From: Actinomadura macra NBRC 14102
GTDB lineage: Bacteria; Actinomycetota; Actinomycetes; Streptosporangiales; Streptosporangiaceae
Assembly: GCF_001552215.1 (NCBI RefSeq)
Contig: NZ_BCQT01000002.1
Location: 372,001-436,000, forward strand
Length of the DNA: 64,000 nucleotides
Direction: 5' to 3'
In this document: piece after piece, positions 8,835-17,507 of the stretch
Numbering within the stretch: the stretch's first letter is position 1
How the letters are laid out: the number at the start of each line of letters is the position of its first letter
The notes under the pieces: model-generated
What the model was told of the DNA's origin: nothing
The model's input: the letters and a program-made list of their open reading frames with translations, nothing else
Database searches by the model: none
Translations under genes and position numbers: made by a program

Positions 8835-9470
8835 CTACTTTCCTGTCGGGGCGGCGGCGCGGGGCAGCTCGGTGGACAGCTCACCGAAGATGATCATCCG
8901 CTCGGCGGCGGAGTACTTCGGGTGGCATGTGGTGAGCGTGATCCGCTTTTCGGTCGGCCGCTTCTTCGGGTGGTGGGGGACGGGCGCGGTCACCTCGACC
9001 GCCGACGGCTTCACGATCTCGCGGCCGGTGACCTTGTAGACGTACTGCCGGTCCCGGGTGTCGATGAGGATCTTGTCCCCGGCACGCAGTTCGCCGAGCC
9101 GGTTGAAGGGCGCGGAGTAGGTCGTCCGGTGGCCGGAGACGACGAAGTTGCCGATCTGGCCGGGCATCGCGCTACCGGGATAGTGGCCGGGGCCTTTGCG
9201 CAGGTCGGCGCGGTCGACACCCTCGATGACGACGAAGTGGTACTTGTCGCCGAACCGCGGGATGCGGATCATCGCCAGCCCCGAGCCGAGCTTCACCTTC
9301 TCGGTGGTCACCTGCGACGACCGCCAGGTCTTCGCCAGCTCGCGGCCGAGGCGATCCTGCTGGGCGCGCGTGTACTGCCCGGTGCCCCACAGCTCGTACA
9401 GGACGAACAGCATCAGGATCAGCCCCGCGGTGATGATCAGCTCGCCCATGCCACGGATGATCACCCGCAC
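8835..9470 (-). CDS. class E sortase
   Basis: A 211-residue sortase with an N-terminal membrane anchor (LIITAGLILMLFVLYELWG). The catalytic elements are His in VVSGHRTTY, Cys in TLTTCHPKY and Arg in SAAERMIIF. Class E enzymes of high-GC actinobacteria transpeptidate surface proteins with an LAxTG-type signal to the wall; no such substrate gene is evident in this window. The GTG start is followed at once by the anchor. It shares an operon with the small membrane protein and trpG, and probably with the DUF881 gene upstream. Confidence 0.93.
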   Translation of the reverse strand: MRVIIRGMGELIITAGLILMLFVLYELWGTGQYTRAQQDRLGRELAKTWRSSQVTTEKVKLGSGLAMIRIPRFGDKYHFVVIEGVDRADLRKGPGHYPGSAMPGQIGNFVVSGHRTTYSAPFNRLGELRAGDKILIDTRDRQYVYKVTGREIVKPSAVEVTAPVPHHPKKRPTEKRITLTTCHPKYSAAERMIIFGELSTELPRAAAPTGK

Positions 9471-9546
9471 CGGGCATCCCCCTCTGCTTGTGTCTCGGCG
9501 TCGTTCCGGTTCCGCCGAAACCCCGTCCTGCCCCGCGCTCTTCGCG

Positions 9547-10299
9547 CTAGGGACCGCCGTCGCCCTCGGGCACCGTCGCGTGGTTCATGGTGACGTTCCC
9601 GGTGTATGCGGGCAAGGTGGTCCGCTCCAGCGTACGGACCGCGTATCCCAGCCCGTACGCGCGGACGTACTTACGGTACGTCCCAATCTGCGGCGAGGCG
9701 TCGAGCGCCGACCGCAGCCGGTCCGGATTCCCCAGGGCGGTGATCCGGAACGGCGGCGAATACACGACCCCTTGAAGGATCAGGGTATTGCCCACGCATC
9801 GCACGGCGCTCGTCGAGATCACCCGCTGGTCCATGATCTGCATGGCCTGCGCTCCGCCCGCCCACAGCGCGTTCACGACGGCCTGGACGTCCCCCTGGTG
9901 GACGACGAGGTCGTCCGGCCGGACACCGTGGGGGAGATCGCCCGATGCGGGGAGCGGTGCGTCGTCGAGGGACACCCGGACGGCGGATCCGGCGACAGGA
10001 GCGAACCCGGATTCGGCAGCGAGATCGTCTGCCTCTCCCTGCGCCTGCTTCACACGGGCATCGTGCCGTCCCGCCGCACGGGAGATCGTGTCGACCTCGT
10101 GGCGCAGCCGCCGGTACTCTTCGCGCTCACGGTGACCCTGGCGCTGTTCTGCGGAGATGAGGTCGGTGATCCGCGTCCGGCCTTCGTCGCGCAGGCTCGT
10201 GCCGCGGGCCGTGCTCGCGCTCGCCGCGAACAAGGTGCCCGCGACAAGCGTGATACCTGGGATGATGCTTCCCCACGCCGGACGCCGTACGCTGCTCAC
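9547..10299 (-). CDS. DUF881 family membrane protein
   Basis: A 250-residue protein with an N-terminal membrane segment (IIPGITLVAGTLFAASAS), a charged coiled-coil stretch (about residues 35-90, with AEQRQGHREREEYRRLRHEV) and a globular DUF881 domain holding the conserved VNALWAGGAQAMQIMDQR region. DUF881 proteins are exported or membrane-anchored in actinobacteria and lie next to crgA and sortase near oriC; their biochemical role is unknown to me. It is divergent from crgA with an 81-bp shared promoter region. Confidence 0.88.
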   Translation of the reverse strand: MSSVRRPAWGSIIPGITLVAGTLFAASASTARGTSLRDEGRTRITDLISAEQRQGHREREEYRRLRHEVDTISRAAGRHDARVKQAQGEADDLAAESGFAPVAGSAVRVSLDDAPLPASGDLPHGVRPDDLVVHQGDVQAVVNALWAGGAQAMQIMDQRVISTSAVRCVGNTLILQGVVYSPPFRITALGNPDRLRSALDASPQIGTYRKYVRAYGLGYAVRTLERTTLPAYTGNVTMNHATVPEGDGGP

Positions 10300-10380
10300 C
10301 AGCGACTACGCTAACCGACAAAACACCCATGCGCGGACCGGCGCTCCGGCCGCCGGACGCCCGAGGAGATCGATCCCACC

Positions 10381-10638
10381 GTGGCCAAGTCCAAAGTGCG
10401 CAAGAAGGCGGTCTACACGCCCCCGCAGAGGTCCAAGGCTCCCGAGGTCAGCCCACGCTGGCTGGTGCCCACGATGGTCGGGCTCTGGCTGGTCGGCCTG
10501 GCCTGGATCGCGGTCTTCTACGTGACGGCGAGCACGAACACCGACGTCCCGTACATGAGCGATCTGCACAACTGGAACCTGGGGATCGGCTTCGCCGCCA
10601 TCATCCTCGGCGTGGTGCTCTCGACCCGCTGGCGCTGA
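10381..10638 (+). CDS. crgA: cell division protein CrgA
   Basis: An 85-residue protein with the CrgA layout: a basic N terminus (MAKSKVRKKAVYTPP), two membrane helices (LVPTMVGLWLVGLAWIAVFY and GIGFAAIILGVVL) and a short loop (TDVPYMSDLHNWN). CrgA tunes FtsZ-ring assembly and septation in sporulating actinomycetes and recruits divisome proteins in mycobacteria. The start is GTG. Its location beside the kinase/SEDS operon matches other actinomycetes. Confidence 0.95.
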   Translation: MAKSKVRKKAVYTPPQRSKAPEVSPRWLVPTMVGLWLVGLAWIAVFYVTASTNTDVPYMSDLHNWNLGIGFAAIILGVVLSTRWR

Positions 10639-10698
10639 GCGCGTCCCAGAGCCATCCAGGTGTGTTACCCGCCTTAGCTGCGAACGAATCCACGAAAG

Positions 10699-10749
10699 TT
10701 ATCCACAGGCTGGGGATCTCCCACCCCGGTTTTCCCCAGGTTATCCACA
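10699..10749 (+). promoter_or_regulatory. two perfect DnaA boxes
   Basis: TTATCCACA occurs at 10699-10707 and again at 10741-10749, both followed by GG. They are 42 bp apart, close to four helical turns, and a degenerate copy (TTTTCCCCA) sits at 10730-10738. Both flanking genes end here, so the site is not a normal promoter. Possible roles are DnaA binding near oriC or titration of DnaA. Confidence 0.7.
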
Positions 10750-10788
10750 GGCGCGGAGCTGAGCTCGGCCCGGACGACCGGACCCGGC

Positions 10789-11676
10789 CTACAGGGCCGA
10801 GCTCAACTCCGCGGTCTTGGCCACCACGAGCGCGGTGAGCAACCCCAGCACGACCAGCGGCGCCGCGATGTGGACGAGCTGCCGCCGCGCGGCCGGCGCG
10901 TACGCCATGGCCGCCGCCAGCGCACCGCCGACCACCAGGCCGCCGATGTGTCCCTCCCAGGAGATGTCGGGCACCGAGAACGTGATCACCAGGTTGATCC
11001 CCAGCAGGAACACGATGGGCCCGACCTGACCGCCCAGCCGGCGGCCGATCACGAAGTAGGCCCCGAACAGGCCGAAGATCGCACCGGACGCGCCCACCGC
11101 GGAGTCACCCGGGGCCACCAGGTACAGCAGCACCGACCCGCCCAGCCCCGACAGCATGTACAGGGCCAGGTAGCGCCACCGACCGAGCACCTGCTCCAGC
11201 GCCGGGCCGATCGCCCACAACGCCCACATGTTGAACACGATGTGCGCGATCCCGAACGACCCGCCGCGCTGGTGCAGGAACATCGACGTGACGAGCCGGT
11301 ACCACTCGCCGTCGGCCACCCCGACGACGTCCCCGTTGGGGAGGGCGGCCTGGCCCACCATCATGTAGTCCGCGATGAAGCGCCAGGACGACAGTTCGAT
11401 CAGGTAGGCCAGCCCGCACAGCCCGATGAGCGTGTACGTGACGACCGGCACCGCCGACGCGGCCCCGGGCACCCCGAGCGGCGTCACCCGCCTGGCGCCC
11501 CGCGAGCCTTGGTTGCCTACGGTCACGCACTCGACGCACTGGTGCCCCACCGCCGCGTCCCGCATGCACTCGGGGCAGATGTAGCGGTCGCACCGCGTGC
11601 AGCGCACGTACGTCTCCCGCCCCGGATGCCGGTAGCAGGTCGGTACCGAGGTGTCGGGCTTGGGCTCAGTGCTCAT
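10789..11676 (-). CDS. rhomboid-family intramembrane serine protease with N-terminal zinc motif
   Basis: A 295-residue protein. The first 60 residues carry a Cys/His cluster of B-box type (CYRHPGRETYVRCTRC, then CPEC and CVEC). Six or more membrane helices follow. The rhomboid catalytic Ser lies in GASGAIFGLFGAY and the catalytic His in GHIGGLVVG. Such proteases cleave helices within the membrane; the actinobacterial substrates of this oriC-proximal copy are not known to me. It precedes the DnaA-box spacer and follows ppiA in the same direction. Confidence 0.93.
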   Translation of the reverse strand: MSTEPKPDTSVPTCYRHPGRETYVRCTRCDRYICPECMRDAAVGHQCVECVTVGNQGSRGARRVTPLGVPGAASAVPVVTYTLIGLCGLAYLIELSSWRFIADYMMVGQAALPNGDVVGVADGEWYRLVTSMFLHQRGGSFGIAHIVFNMWALWAIGPALEQVLGRWRYLALYMLSGLGGSVLLYLVAPGDSAVGASGAIFGLFGAYFVIGRRLGGQVGPIVFLLGINLVITFSVPDISWEGHIGGLVVGGALAAAMAYAPAARRQLVHIAAPLVVLGLLTALVVAKTAELSSAL

Positions 11677-11722
11677 GTGGGCGCTCCGTCGTGCCGGTGC
11701 GGGTTCTCCCCCAGTAAAACGA

Positions 11723-12247
11723 CTAACGTCGCTCGATCGTCACCGACTCGATCACGACGTCCTCCTTCGGACGGTTCGCCGCGCCCGTGGGGACCTTGCC
11801 GATCCGGTCGACGACGTCGGTTCCCTCGATCACCTTCCCGAAGATCGTGTGCCGCCCGGTCAGATGCTGCGTCGCGGCGACGTTCGTGGTGATGAAGAAC
11901 TGCGAGCCGTTGGTGCCGGGCCCGGCGTTGGCCATCGCCAGCAGGTAGGGCTTGTTGAACTTCAGGTCCGGGTGGAACTCGTCCTTGAACTTGTAGCCCG
12001 GGTCGCCGGTACCGGTTCCCAGCGGGTCACCGCCCTGGATCATGAAGTCGTCGATGACCCGGTGGAAGATCGTCCCGTCGTACAGGCGCGCCTCGGTCTT
12101 CTGGCCGGTGCGCGGATGGTGCCACACCTTGTTGCCCTCCGCCAGGTCGACGAAGTTCGCCACCGTCTCGGGCGCCTGCTCTGGGTAGAGCTGGATCACG
12201 ATCTTGCCGAGCGACGTGTTGAGCGTTGCGAAGATCTCGTTGGCCAC
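11723..12247 (-). CDS. ppiA: cyclophilin-type peptidyl-prolyl cis-trans isomerase
   Basis: A 174-residue cytoplasmic cyclophilin with GTIFHRVIDDFMIQGGDP, LAMANAGPGTNGSQFFIT and HTIFGKVIEG, the standard active-site blocks (Arg, Phe, Gln and His conserved). It speeds proline isomerisation in protein folding. I chose the GTG at 12247 because AGGAGG precedes it by about eight bases; an upstream ATG at 12298 would add 17 residues without family similarity. No signal peptide is seen. Its neighbourhood (crgA, rhomboid) is conserved in actinobacteria. Confidence 0.93.
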   Translation of the reverse strand: MANEIFATLNTSLGKIVIQLYPEQAPETVANFVDLAEGNKVWHHPRTGQKTEARLYDGTIFHRVIDDFMIQGGDPLGTGTGDPGYKFKDEFHPDLKFNKPYLLAMANAGPGTNGSQFFITTNVAATQHLTGRHTIFGKVIEGTDVVDRIGKVPTGAANRPKEDVVIESVTIERR

Positions 12248-12398
12248 GCTGGCCGCCTCCTCGTGAATTGGGTGTACCGGTCGGTCCCGGACATGCACGA
12301 ATCCATCACGCTAAGTAACTGATCGATCACGCGGACGGGGTTTACCTTCCAGCCGCAGGGAAGGGTGCAGACAGGACCTCGCAAACAGGGAGGTTAGC

Positions 12399-12866
12399 GT
12401 GTCCCTAATGATCAGTACTCGCCGGAAGCCGCGGGAGGAAGCCCGCACGCGGTTCGGTCGCGCTCAGGAAGCGGCCCGACACGGCGCCGACATGGCGCGT
12501 CAGCGTGCCTCCGTAGCCGCTGAGCGGATCGGCCCGGCCGCCGCCAGCCGCGTGCTCGTTGCCCGCGGCTGGGGTGCACCCAGGCTCAGGCAGGCGGCCA
12601 GGTACGTGGAGACCGGCCTTGCTCCGCGGGTGAGCGCGTTCCTCAGTGACGTCGCCCACCGGGTCGAACCACCGAGGCCGGAACGCCCCCGCCGGGGCGC
12701 CGTCATGGCGATGGTCGGAGCCGTCGCCGCGATCGGCGTCGCGGGCGCGGTGATGACCCGGCGCAGCAACGTGATCGGCTCCGGCGACCAGGACGAGGCC
12801 ACCTCGGCCGACTCGATGACGGTCTCCGGTTCCGACGTTGACGGTCAGGTGCGCTCGTCACACTGA
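12399..12866 (+). CDS. small basic membrane-anchored protein of unknown function
   Basis: A 155-residue protein starting at GTG with GGGAGG five bases upstream. The first 95 residues are Arg/Ala-rich and helical (FGRAQEAARHGADMARQR). One membrane segment follows (GAVMAMVGAVAAIGVAGAVM), then an acidic Ser/Asp-rich tail. It resembles the DUF5324-type proteins found next to ppiA in streptomycetes, but I hold that assignment loosely. It is divergent from ppiA with about 150 bp between starts. Confidence 0.75.
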   Translation: MSLMISTRRKPREEARTRFGRAQEAARHGADMARQRASVAAERIGPAAASRVLVARGWGAPRLRQAARYVETGLAPRVSAFLSDVAHRVEPPRPERPRRGAVMAMVGAVAAIGVAGAVMTRRSNVIGSGDQDEATSADSMTVSGSDVDGQVRSSH

Positions 12867-12876
12867 CGCACGACCC

Positions 12877-12908
12877 GGAGGGCCCGGCCTTCGTCGGCTG
12901 GGCCCTCC
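12877..12908 (+). terminator. hairpin terminator
   Basis: GGAGGGCCCGGCC at 12877-12889 pairs with GGCTGGGCCCTCC at 12896-12908, with one G-T wobble and a six-base loop. It begins 11 bp after the preceding stop. Confidence 0.75.
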
Positions 12909-13011
12909 GCCAGTACCAGGCGGCCCTTAGGCATCACACGTCCCCGCTCACAAGCACCTTTCGCCTGCGCCGCGCGTCCAGCCATGCGACGGTCACAGTT
13001 TGAGCGGCAGG

Positions 13012-14212
13012 TCAGTGCGGAACACCCATCCGCGCCGCCATACCCCGCAACTCACGGCCTTGCGAAGCCACCCGCGCCTGCTCCAACATCACCGTCACCG
13101 ACTCGCGGACAGGGTTGGAGTTGCGAATCCGCTGCGGGGCGGCCTCCTCGGCTCGCCTCAGCCACCGGAGCGCCTCCTGGCGGCGATGCGGGTCGCGAGC
13201 CAGACCGCGCCCTACATCGGCGAGGAACGCGGCGTGACGCGAGTTCAGTCCACGGATCCTGTCCTCGTCGACGCCCTCGGCGAGCTTCAAGACGGCGCCT
13301 GCCGGCTCGCCGCATTCGGTCGCGATCGCGACGCCCCATACCTTGACGTTCGTCGCTGAGAACGACGACCAGTTCTCGTGGGGCTCGTCGCGCACCCGTG
13401 CGGCGAGGGCCGTCGCCTCGGACATCCATCCCTTCGCGGCGGTCCCCTTGTGCTTGCGCGGCGGCGGCGAGCGACGCCGACAGCGTCAGCATGCCCAGCA
13501 CCTGGACGCCGAGAGGTTCCGTCGCGTGCGGCTGGAGTGCGTCCGCCGCACGCTCCGCGATCTGCTGTGCCCGTCCCCAACTACTCCCGCGTGGCATCGT
13601 CTGCACGCGCAGGAAATCGGCCTTGCCGCCCGCGACGGGCTCGCAGAGGAGGCGGGCGGCCTCGTCCGCGCGTGACGCTGCCTGATGCGCGAGGTCCAGG
13701 TATCCCAGATCTTTTATCCGGAGAGTGGCGTACATGTACGCCTCGATCAGCGCCCTCAGGGCAGAAAGCTGTGCGGCCTCATCCCCTGGCTCGGCGACAT
13801 GCCAGTGCAGTTCATCGATGACACCCGGCAGGCGCTCACCCAGCGAGGGGTAGTCGCAGGCCAGGAAGACCCTGTTAAGGTGTCGGAGCTCTGCCAGCAG
13901 GTCTGGCAGCGAGCGGGCCCGCTCGACGATGGCGTCTCCGAACCGGTTGGTCTGGATGGCCACTCTCAGCCCCGGGACGGCGAGATGCGGTTCGGACTGC
14001 TCATGGTCGGTGCTGAGGTGCGGGCCGCCGACGAGGTCTGTTTCCGACACTCTCAGAGCGGCGGCGACCGCGGCGATATGGGAGCGGCGGTCGAGGGCGA
14101 GTTGCCCGTTCTCGATTCTGGACAGGAATCCTTGGCTGAGCCCGGCCAGGTCGGCAAGGGCCTTGAGGGAGAGTCCGCGCCAGCGGCGTGCCCTTCGTGA
14201 GGGTCTCGACAC
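13012..14212 (-). pseudogene. XRE-family transcriptional regulator, interrupted by a frameshift
   Basis: The N-terminal half has an XRE helix-turn-helix (RGLSLKALADLAGLSQGFLSR, then ENGQLALDRR) and a TPR-like helical region typical of actinomycete regulators of about 400 residues. Reading runs well to LTLSASLAAAAQ, then family-like sequence jumps to another frame (MSEATALAARVRDEPHENW to the stop at 13012). The switch lies near 13446-13460, and adding one base in the run before GCAAGCACAAG restores a continuous protein. Either the gene is broken or the assembly dropped a base. The two halves match one protein of about 400 residues. Confidence 0.75.
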
Positions 14213-14490
14213 CTCAGGCTACGACGCGACCACGTCCCCCGCCCCGCGACCGAACGATCCTGCGGTCCGGGAAACCTACGTCCCGGCCGCAGGGCTCGAC
14301 ACTCACACGGTCGTGACGATCTGGTGGGCGAACCGCCCGCATCGGCGACGATCTGCCCGTCCGGCTCCTTGATCTCGGGCCTGTAGAGCGCCCCTGGCGT
14401 GAACGTTTCGGGAGGTCGCGCGCCGGCAACAGATGCGATCTTCTTCCGACTGCTGTGTGATGACGGGAAGCACCTGCGAAAGGACCGTCG

Positions 14491-14892
14491 ATGGGAAGCT
14501 CCGTCACCGAAATGATCGCCCGCGCTCGCACCCAGATCCGGAACCTGTCGGCCGACGAGGTCGCCGAGGCGCTGGAGTCCGGCCCGGTGACACTGGTCGA
14601 TCTGCGCGAGCCCGACGAGGTCGAGCGCGAAGGCCGAGTTCCGGGTGCCGTGCTGGTCCCCCGGGGCGTGCTCGAGTTCTGGGCCGATCCGACCAGCCCG
14701 TACTACCGCGACGGGTTCGACCCCGCGTCCAAGACCATCCTGTACTGCGCCTCGGGCGGCCGTTCCGCGCTCGCCGCCCTGGCGCTCCAGGAACTCGGGT
14801 ACACCGATGTCGCGCACCTCGACGGTGGCCTGGCGGCCTGGAAGGAGCACGGCCGCCCCGTGGCCTTCCAGGAACACGACGGCGGGCAGTGA
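14491..14892 (+). CDS. rhodanese-like domain protein
   Basis: A 133-residue single-domain rhodanese. The active-site loop is YCASGGRSA with the catalytic Cys, and the family C-terminal block is HLDGGLAAWKEHGRP. Rhodaneses transfer sulfane sulfur to thiophilic acceptors; single-domain forms often act in sulfur trafficking or stress. There is no signal peptide, so it is cytoplasmic. The stop overlaps the start of the next gene by one base (TGATG), implying a two-gene operon. Confidence 0.9.
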   Translation: MGSSVTEMIARARTQIRNLSADEVAEALESGPVTLVDLREPDEVEREGRVPGAVLVPRGVLEFWADPTSPYYRDGFDPASKTILYCASGGRSALAALALQELGYTDVAHLDGGLAAWKEHGRPVAFQEHDGGQ

Positions 14893-15284
14893 TGGAAGCC
14901 GCGCCCACGCTCGGCGAGAGGTTCGCGCACGCCCTGGCCGCCAAGGACCGCGACGCGCTCCGGGCGCTGCTCGACGACCCGATCGACTTCAAGGCCCTGA
15001 CCCCCGGACGGCACTGGGACGCCGGAAGCGCCGACGAGGTCGTCGACCAGATCGTCCTCGGCCGCTGGTTCGAACCGGGCGACCACATCGAACGTCTCCT
15101 GCACGTCAGCACCGGCCGTGTGGGCGACCGCGAACACCTCGCCTACCGCCTTGAGGTCCGCACCGAAGACAGCCGTCACCACGTCGAGCAGCAGGTCTAT
15201 TACGCCACCCTCGACGACCGGATCGTCTGGCTTCGCGTCCTTTGCTCGGGGTTTCGTCCCGTCCCGTCCGAGAGCGCGGTGTGA
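14892..15284 (+). CDS. SnoaL/NTF2-like fold protein
   Basis: A 130-residue protein starting at the ATG that overlaps the rhodanese stop. The opening helix (LGERFAHALAAKDRDALRALL) and the following DFKALTPGRHW, HVEQQVYYATLDDRIVWLRV pattern fit the NTF2-like alpha+beta barrel used by many small ligand-binding proteins and enzymes. No catalytic signature is evident. Coupling to a rhodanese suggests a shared small-molecule or sulfur task, which is inference. Confidence 0.75.
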   Translation: MEAAPTLGERFAHALAAKDRDALRALLDDPIDFKALTPGRHWDAGSADEVVDQIVLGRWFEPGDHIERLLHVSTGRVGDREHLAYRLEVRTEDSRHHVEQQVYYATLDDRIVWLRVLCSGFRPVPSESAV

Positions 15285-15392
15285 CCCCGGACACCGGGAT
15301 CGACGGGCGATAGCGCCGTCGCCCACCCTGCTCGACCAGTTGTCAAGATTGCCGGCGCGGTCGCCGCAGGTCAGGGTCAGCGCCCTGCCGAT

Positions 15393-16031
15393 GTGCCGGC
15401 TCCGCGGATATCGCGGGGCCGGCAGGAGCAACCGATCGGAGCTTTCGCGGCAGTAGAAGATGTGGAAATCGACATAGCGGAAGCCCAAGGGCAGCCCCGC
15501 TCCCGGGCGTCGTCCGCCCCGGACGAGGGTGCCCTCGCGGTCACGCTGACGACACTGTTCCGTGACCACCACCTCAGCCTCGTCCGCACCGCCCTCATGA
15601 TCGTCGGCGACCGTGCGACCGCCGAGGACGTGGTGCAGGACGCCTTCGTCATCCTGCATCGCAAGATCGACAAGTTGCTCGATCACGAGCGGATCCTGCC
15701 GTACATCCGCGGAACGGTCGTGAACAGGTGTCGCCACGTGCTGCGCAGGCGCAGGCTCGCGCTCCGTACCGGCCGCACACACGAGCCTCCCGTCTGGTCG
15801 GCAGAGTCGGCGGCGCTCCTCGGTGAGGAGCGGCGCGAGGTCTTCCTGGCCTTGAGGAGGCTTCCCGCACGCCAGCGGGAGGCGCTCGTCCTGCGTTACT
15901 ACCTGGACCTGACCGAGTCCGAGATCGCCGAAGTCATGGGGGTCAGCCGCGGAACGGTCAAGTCCACCACGTCACGGGGCCTGAGAACGCTCGGCAAGAG
16001 GCTCGAAACCAAGCGCGGGGAGGAATCATGA
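15393..16031 (+). CDS. SigE-family ECF RNA polymerase sigma factor (copy 1)
   Basis: Sigma region 2 is visible as LVRTALMIVGDRATAEDVVQDAFVILHRK and region 4 as LPARQREALVLRYYLDLTESEIAEVMGVSRGTVKS. The stretch TGRTHEPPVWSAES links them. These 170-210-residue factors direct RNA polymerase to specialised promoters. The annotated ATG gives a 45-residue disordered leader; an in-frame GTG at 15462 may be the true start. The stop overlaps the next gene by ATGA. A close paralogue lies at 28462-29001. Confidence 0.88.
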   Translation: MPAPRISRGRQEQPIGAFAAVEDVEIDIAEAQGQPRSRASSAPDEGALAVTLTTLFRDHHLSLVRTALMIVGDRATAEDVVQDAFVILHRKIDKLLDHERILPYIRGTVVNRCRHVLRRRRLALRTGRTHEPPVWSAESAALLGEERREVFLALRRLPARQREALVLRYYLDLTESEIAEVMGVSRGTVKSTTSRGLRTLGKRLETKRGEES

Positions 16032-17116
16032 CCGGGACCGACACCAGCAGGACCGAGGAGCGCCTCCGCGACGCCTTCGACACCGCCGCCCAGACCGTAG
16101 ACCCGGGTACCCTCGCGCCGCTGACCGTTCCGGTCCGGCGAAAGAGGCCGGCGTGGACGGTCCCGTCCGCAGTGGCCGCGGCGCTCGTTCTCGTCCTGGT
16201 CGGCGCCACCGCGCTGGGCATGCGCATAGGACGAGCCCCCAACGAGAATTCCGTCCCGGTGGCCGGCACCCCGTCCTACCTCCTGACGATCACCAAGGGC
16301 CGGGCGGCGGTGCGGGACCTCCGCGGCCGGGAGATCGCCGTCATCCCCGAAGTCAAGGACAGATACGTGTCGGTGGCCGGCTCGGGCCGCACGTTCTTCC
16401 TGGTCGCGGAGACCAAGACGGACGAGCACTTCCTCTACCGGGTCATGCTCTCGGCGAGCGGCAGGCCGTCCCGTCCGAAACCGGTTCCCGGCGGTGCGAT
16501 CCGCCTGGCGCGGGAGATCGATCCTCGCGGCTACGCGGCGAGCCCGGACGGCTCGAAGGTCGCCGCCGTCGGACGCGTGGGCGACCGCTCCGAGGTCATC
16601 GTCATCGACGTCCGCACCGGAACCCGAAGGACGTGGAGCGCCCCCGCCACAGGCTGGATCAAGAGCCCCACCTGGTCGCCCGACAACCGCACGCTCGGGT
16701 TCATCTGGTGGGAGGACTCGTCCATAGTGACCAAGCTCGGTCACTTGCGCCTGCTCGACACCACGAAACCCGGTGACGACCTCTACGACTCGCGCCCCGT
16801 GCGGAACATAGGAACAGGAGACAACGGTGAGATCGACTGTTTCGTTCTCAACTCGGACGGCCAGACCCTGACGGCCGCGGCGCAGTTCCCCTCTATGGAT
16901 GACGCCGAATCCAAGAACCTGCTGATGAGATTCTCCGTCCGAACCGGAAAGCCCACCGGCTGGTCCGTCCGGTTGCCGGAAGACTCGTTGACCGAGCGGA
17001 TCGACGAATCCGGAACCCATCTCATCCAGCTCACGGACGGCCGCCTGTCACGCGTTGAAGACACCCGTTTCTCCTGGCTAGGAAATGCCCATAACTACGA
17101 GGACGCCGCCTGGTAG
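16028..17116 (+). CDS. membrane-anchored beta-propeller-like partner of the sigma factor (copy 1)
   Basis: A 362-residue protein: a short cytoplasmic part (residues 1-40, beginning MTGTDTSRTEERLRDAFDTA), one membrane helix (VPSAVAAALVLVLVGATALG) and an external region with WD40/TolB-like blades (YAASPDGSKVAAVGR, SPTWSPDNRTLGFIW). It has no zinc-binding anti-sigma motif. Overlap with the sigma gene and the same pairing at 27221-29001 suggest it controls the sigma factor or transduces an external signal; that function is inferred. The opening helix is the only part that could touch the sigma factor. Confidence 0.8.
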   Translation: MTGTDTSRTEERLRDAFDTAAQTVDPGTLAPLTVPVRRKRPAWTVPSAVAAALVLVLVGATALGMRIGRAPNENSVPVAGTPSYLLTITKGRAAVRDLRGREIAVIPEVKDRYVSVAGSGRTFFLVAETKTDEHFLYRVMLSASGRPSRPKPVPGGAIRLAREIDPRGYAASPDGSKVAAVGRVGDRSEVIVIDVRTGTRRTWSAPATGWIKSPTWSPDNRTLGFIWWEDSSIVTKLGHLRLLDTTKPGDDLYDSRPVRNIGTGDNGEIDCFVLNSDGQTLTAAAQFPSMDDAESKNLLMRFSVRTGKPTGWSVRLPEDSLTERIDESGTHLIQLTDGRLSRVEDTRFSWLGNAHNYEDAAW

Positions 17117-17194
17117 CGGAGTGATCATGGTCACGGTGTTTCTACATGTGGGGTTGGTGGGACGGTGGCGCCACAAGATGTATGGTTCGTGGAG

Positions 17195-17400
17195 CGTTGG
17201 TTCACCCGTCCTCGCTAGGGGACGGGTGTCGTAAGAGGGAACCCGGTGCGAATCCGGGACTGCCCCGCAGCGGTGAGCGGGAACGACCGCCGTCACCAGC
17301 ACTGGGCCGCGGAGAGCCGCGGCCTGGGAAGCGACGGCCAGTAGGACATGCCTTTCGGTAGGCGTGATGCCCGCGAGTCCGAAGACCTGCCGACGTGTTG
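17195..17400 (+). promoter_or_regulatory. cobalamin (B12) riboswitch
   Basis: The region carries a conserved core of the type GAATCCGGGACTGCCCCGC near 17251 and ends in the B12 box AGTCCGAAGACCTGCC at about 17376-17391. It sits about 110 bp ahead of nrdAB. In streptomycetes the class I reductase operon is switched off by adenosylcobalamin through such a riboswitch, so the B12-dependent class II enzyme is used when cofactor is present. The same logic is expected here. Confidence 0.88.
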
Positions 17401-17411
17401 GTCGTCCATGG

Positions 17412-17500
17412 CCTCGCGGGAAGGCTTGTGGGCAGGTGCCGGTGCCCTGCCGTGCTCTGCTCGCGTGCCCCTGATTCCCCGGGGCCGGCTCGCGAGGGAG
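17412..17500 (+). promoter_or_regulatory. candidate riboswitch expression platform and nrdA ribosome-binding site
   Basis: CCTCGCGGG at 17412-17420 can pair over nine bases (one G-U) with CTCGCGAGG at 17489-17497, which merges into the ribosome-binding site GAGGGAG just before the nrdA GTG. Pairing would hide the site, so the riboswitch may act on translation. This is read by eye and unfolded computationally. Confidence 0.5.
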
Positions 17501-17507
17501 AGAGCAC

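Noticed and set aside
10639..10788. Chromosomal origin itself
   Set aside because: Two or three DnaA boxes in 150 bp are far fewer than in an actinomycete oriC, and dnaA, dnaN and gyr genes are absent from the window.
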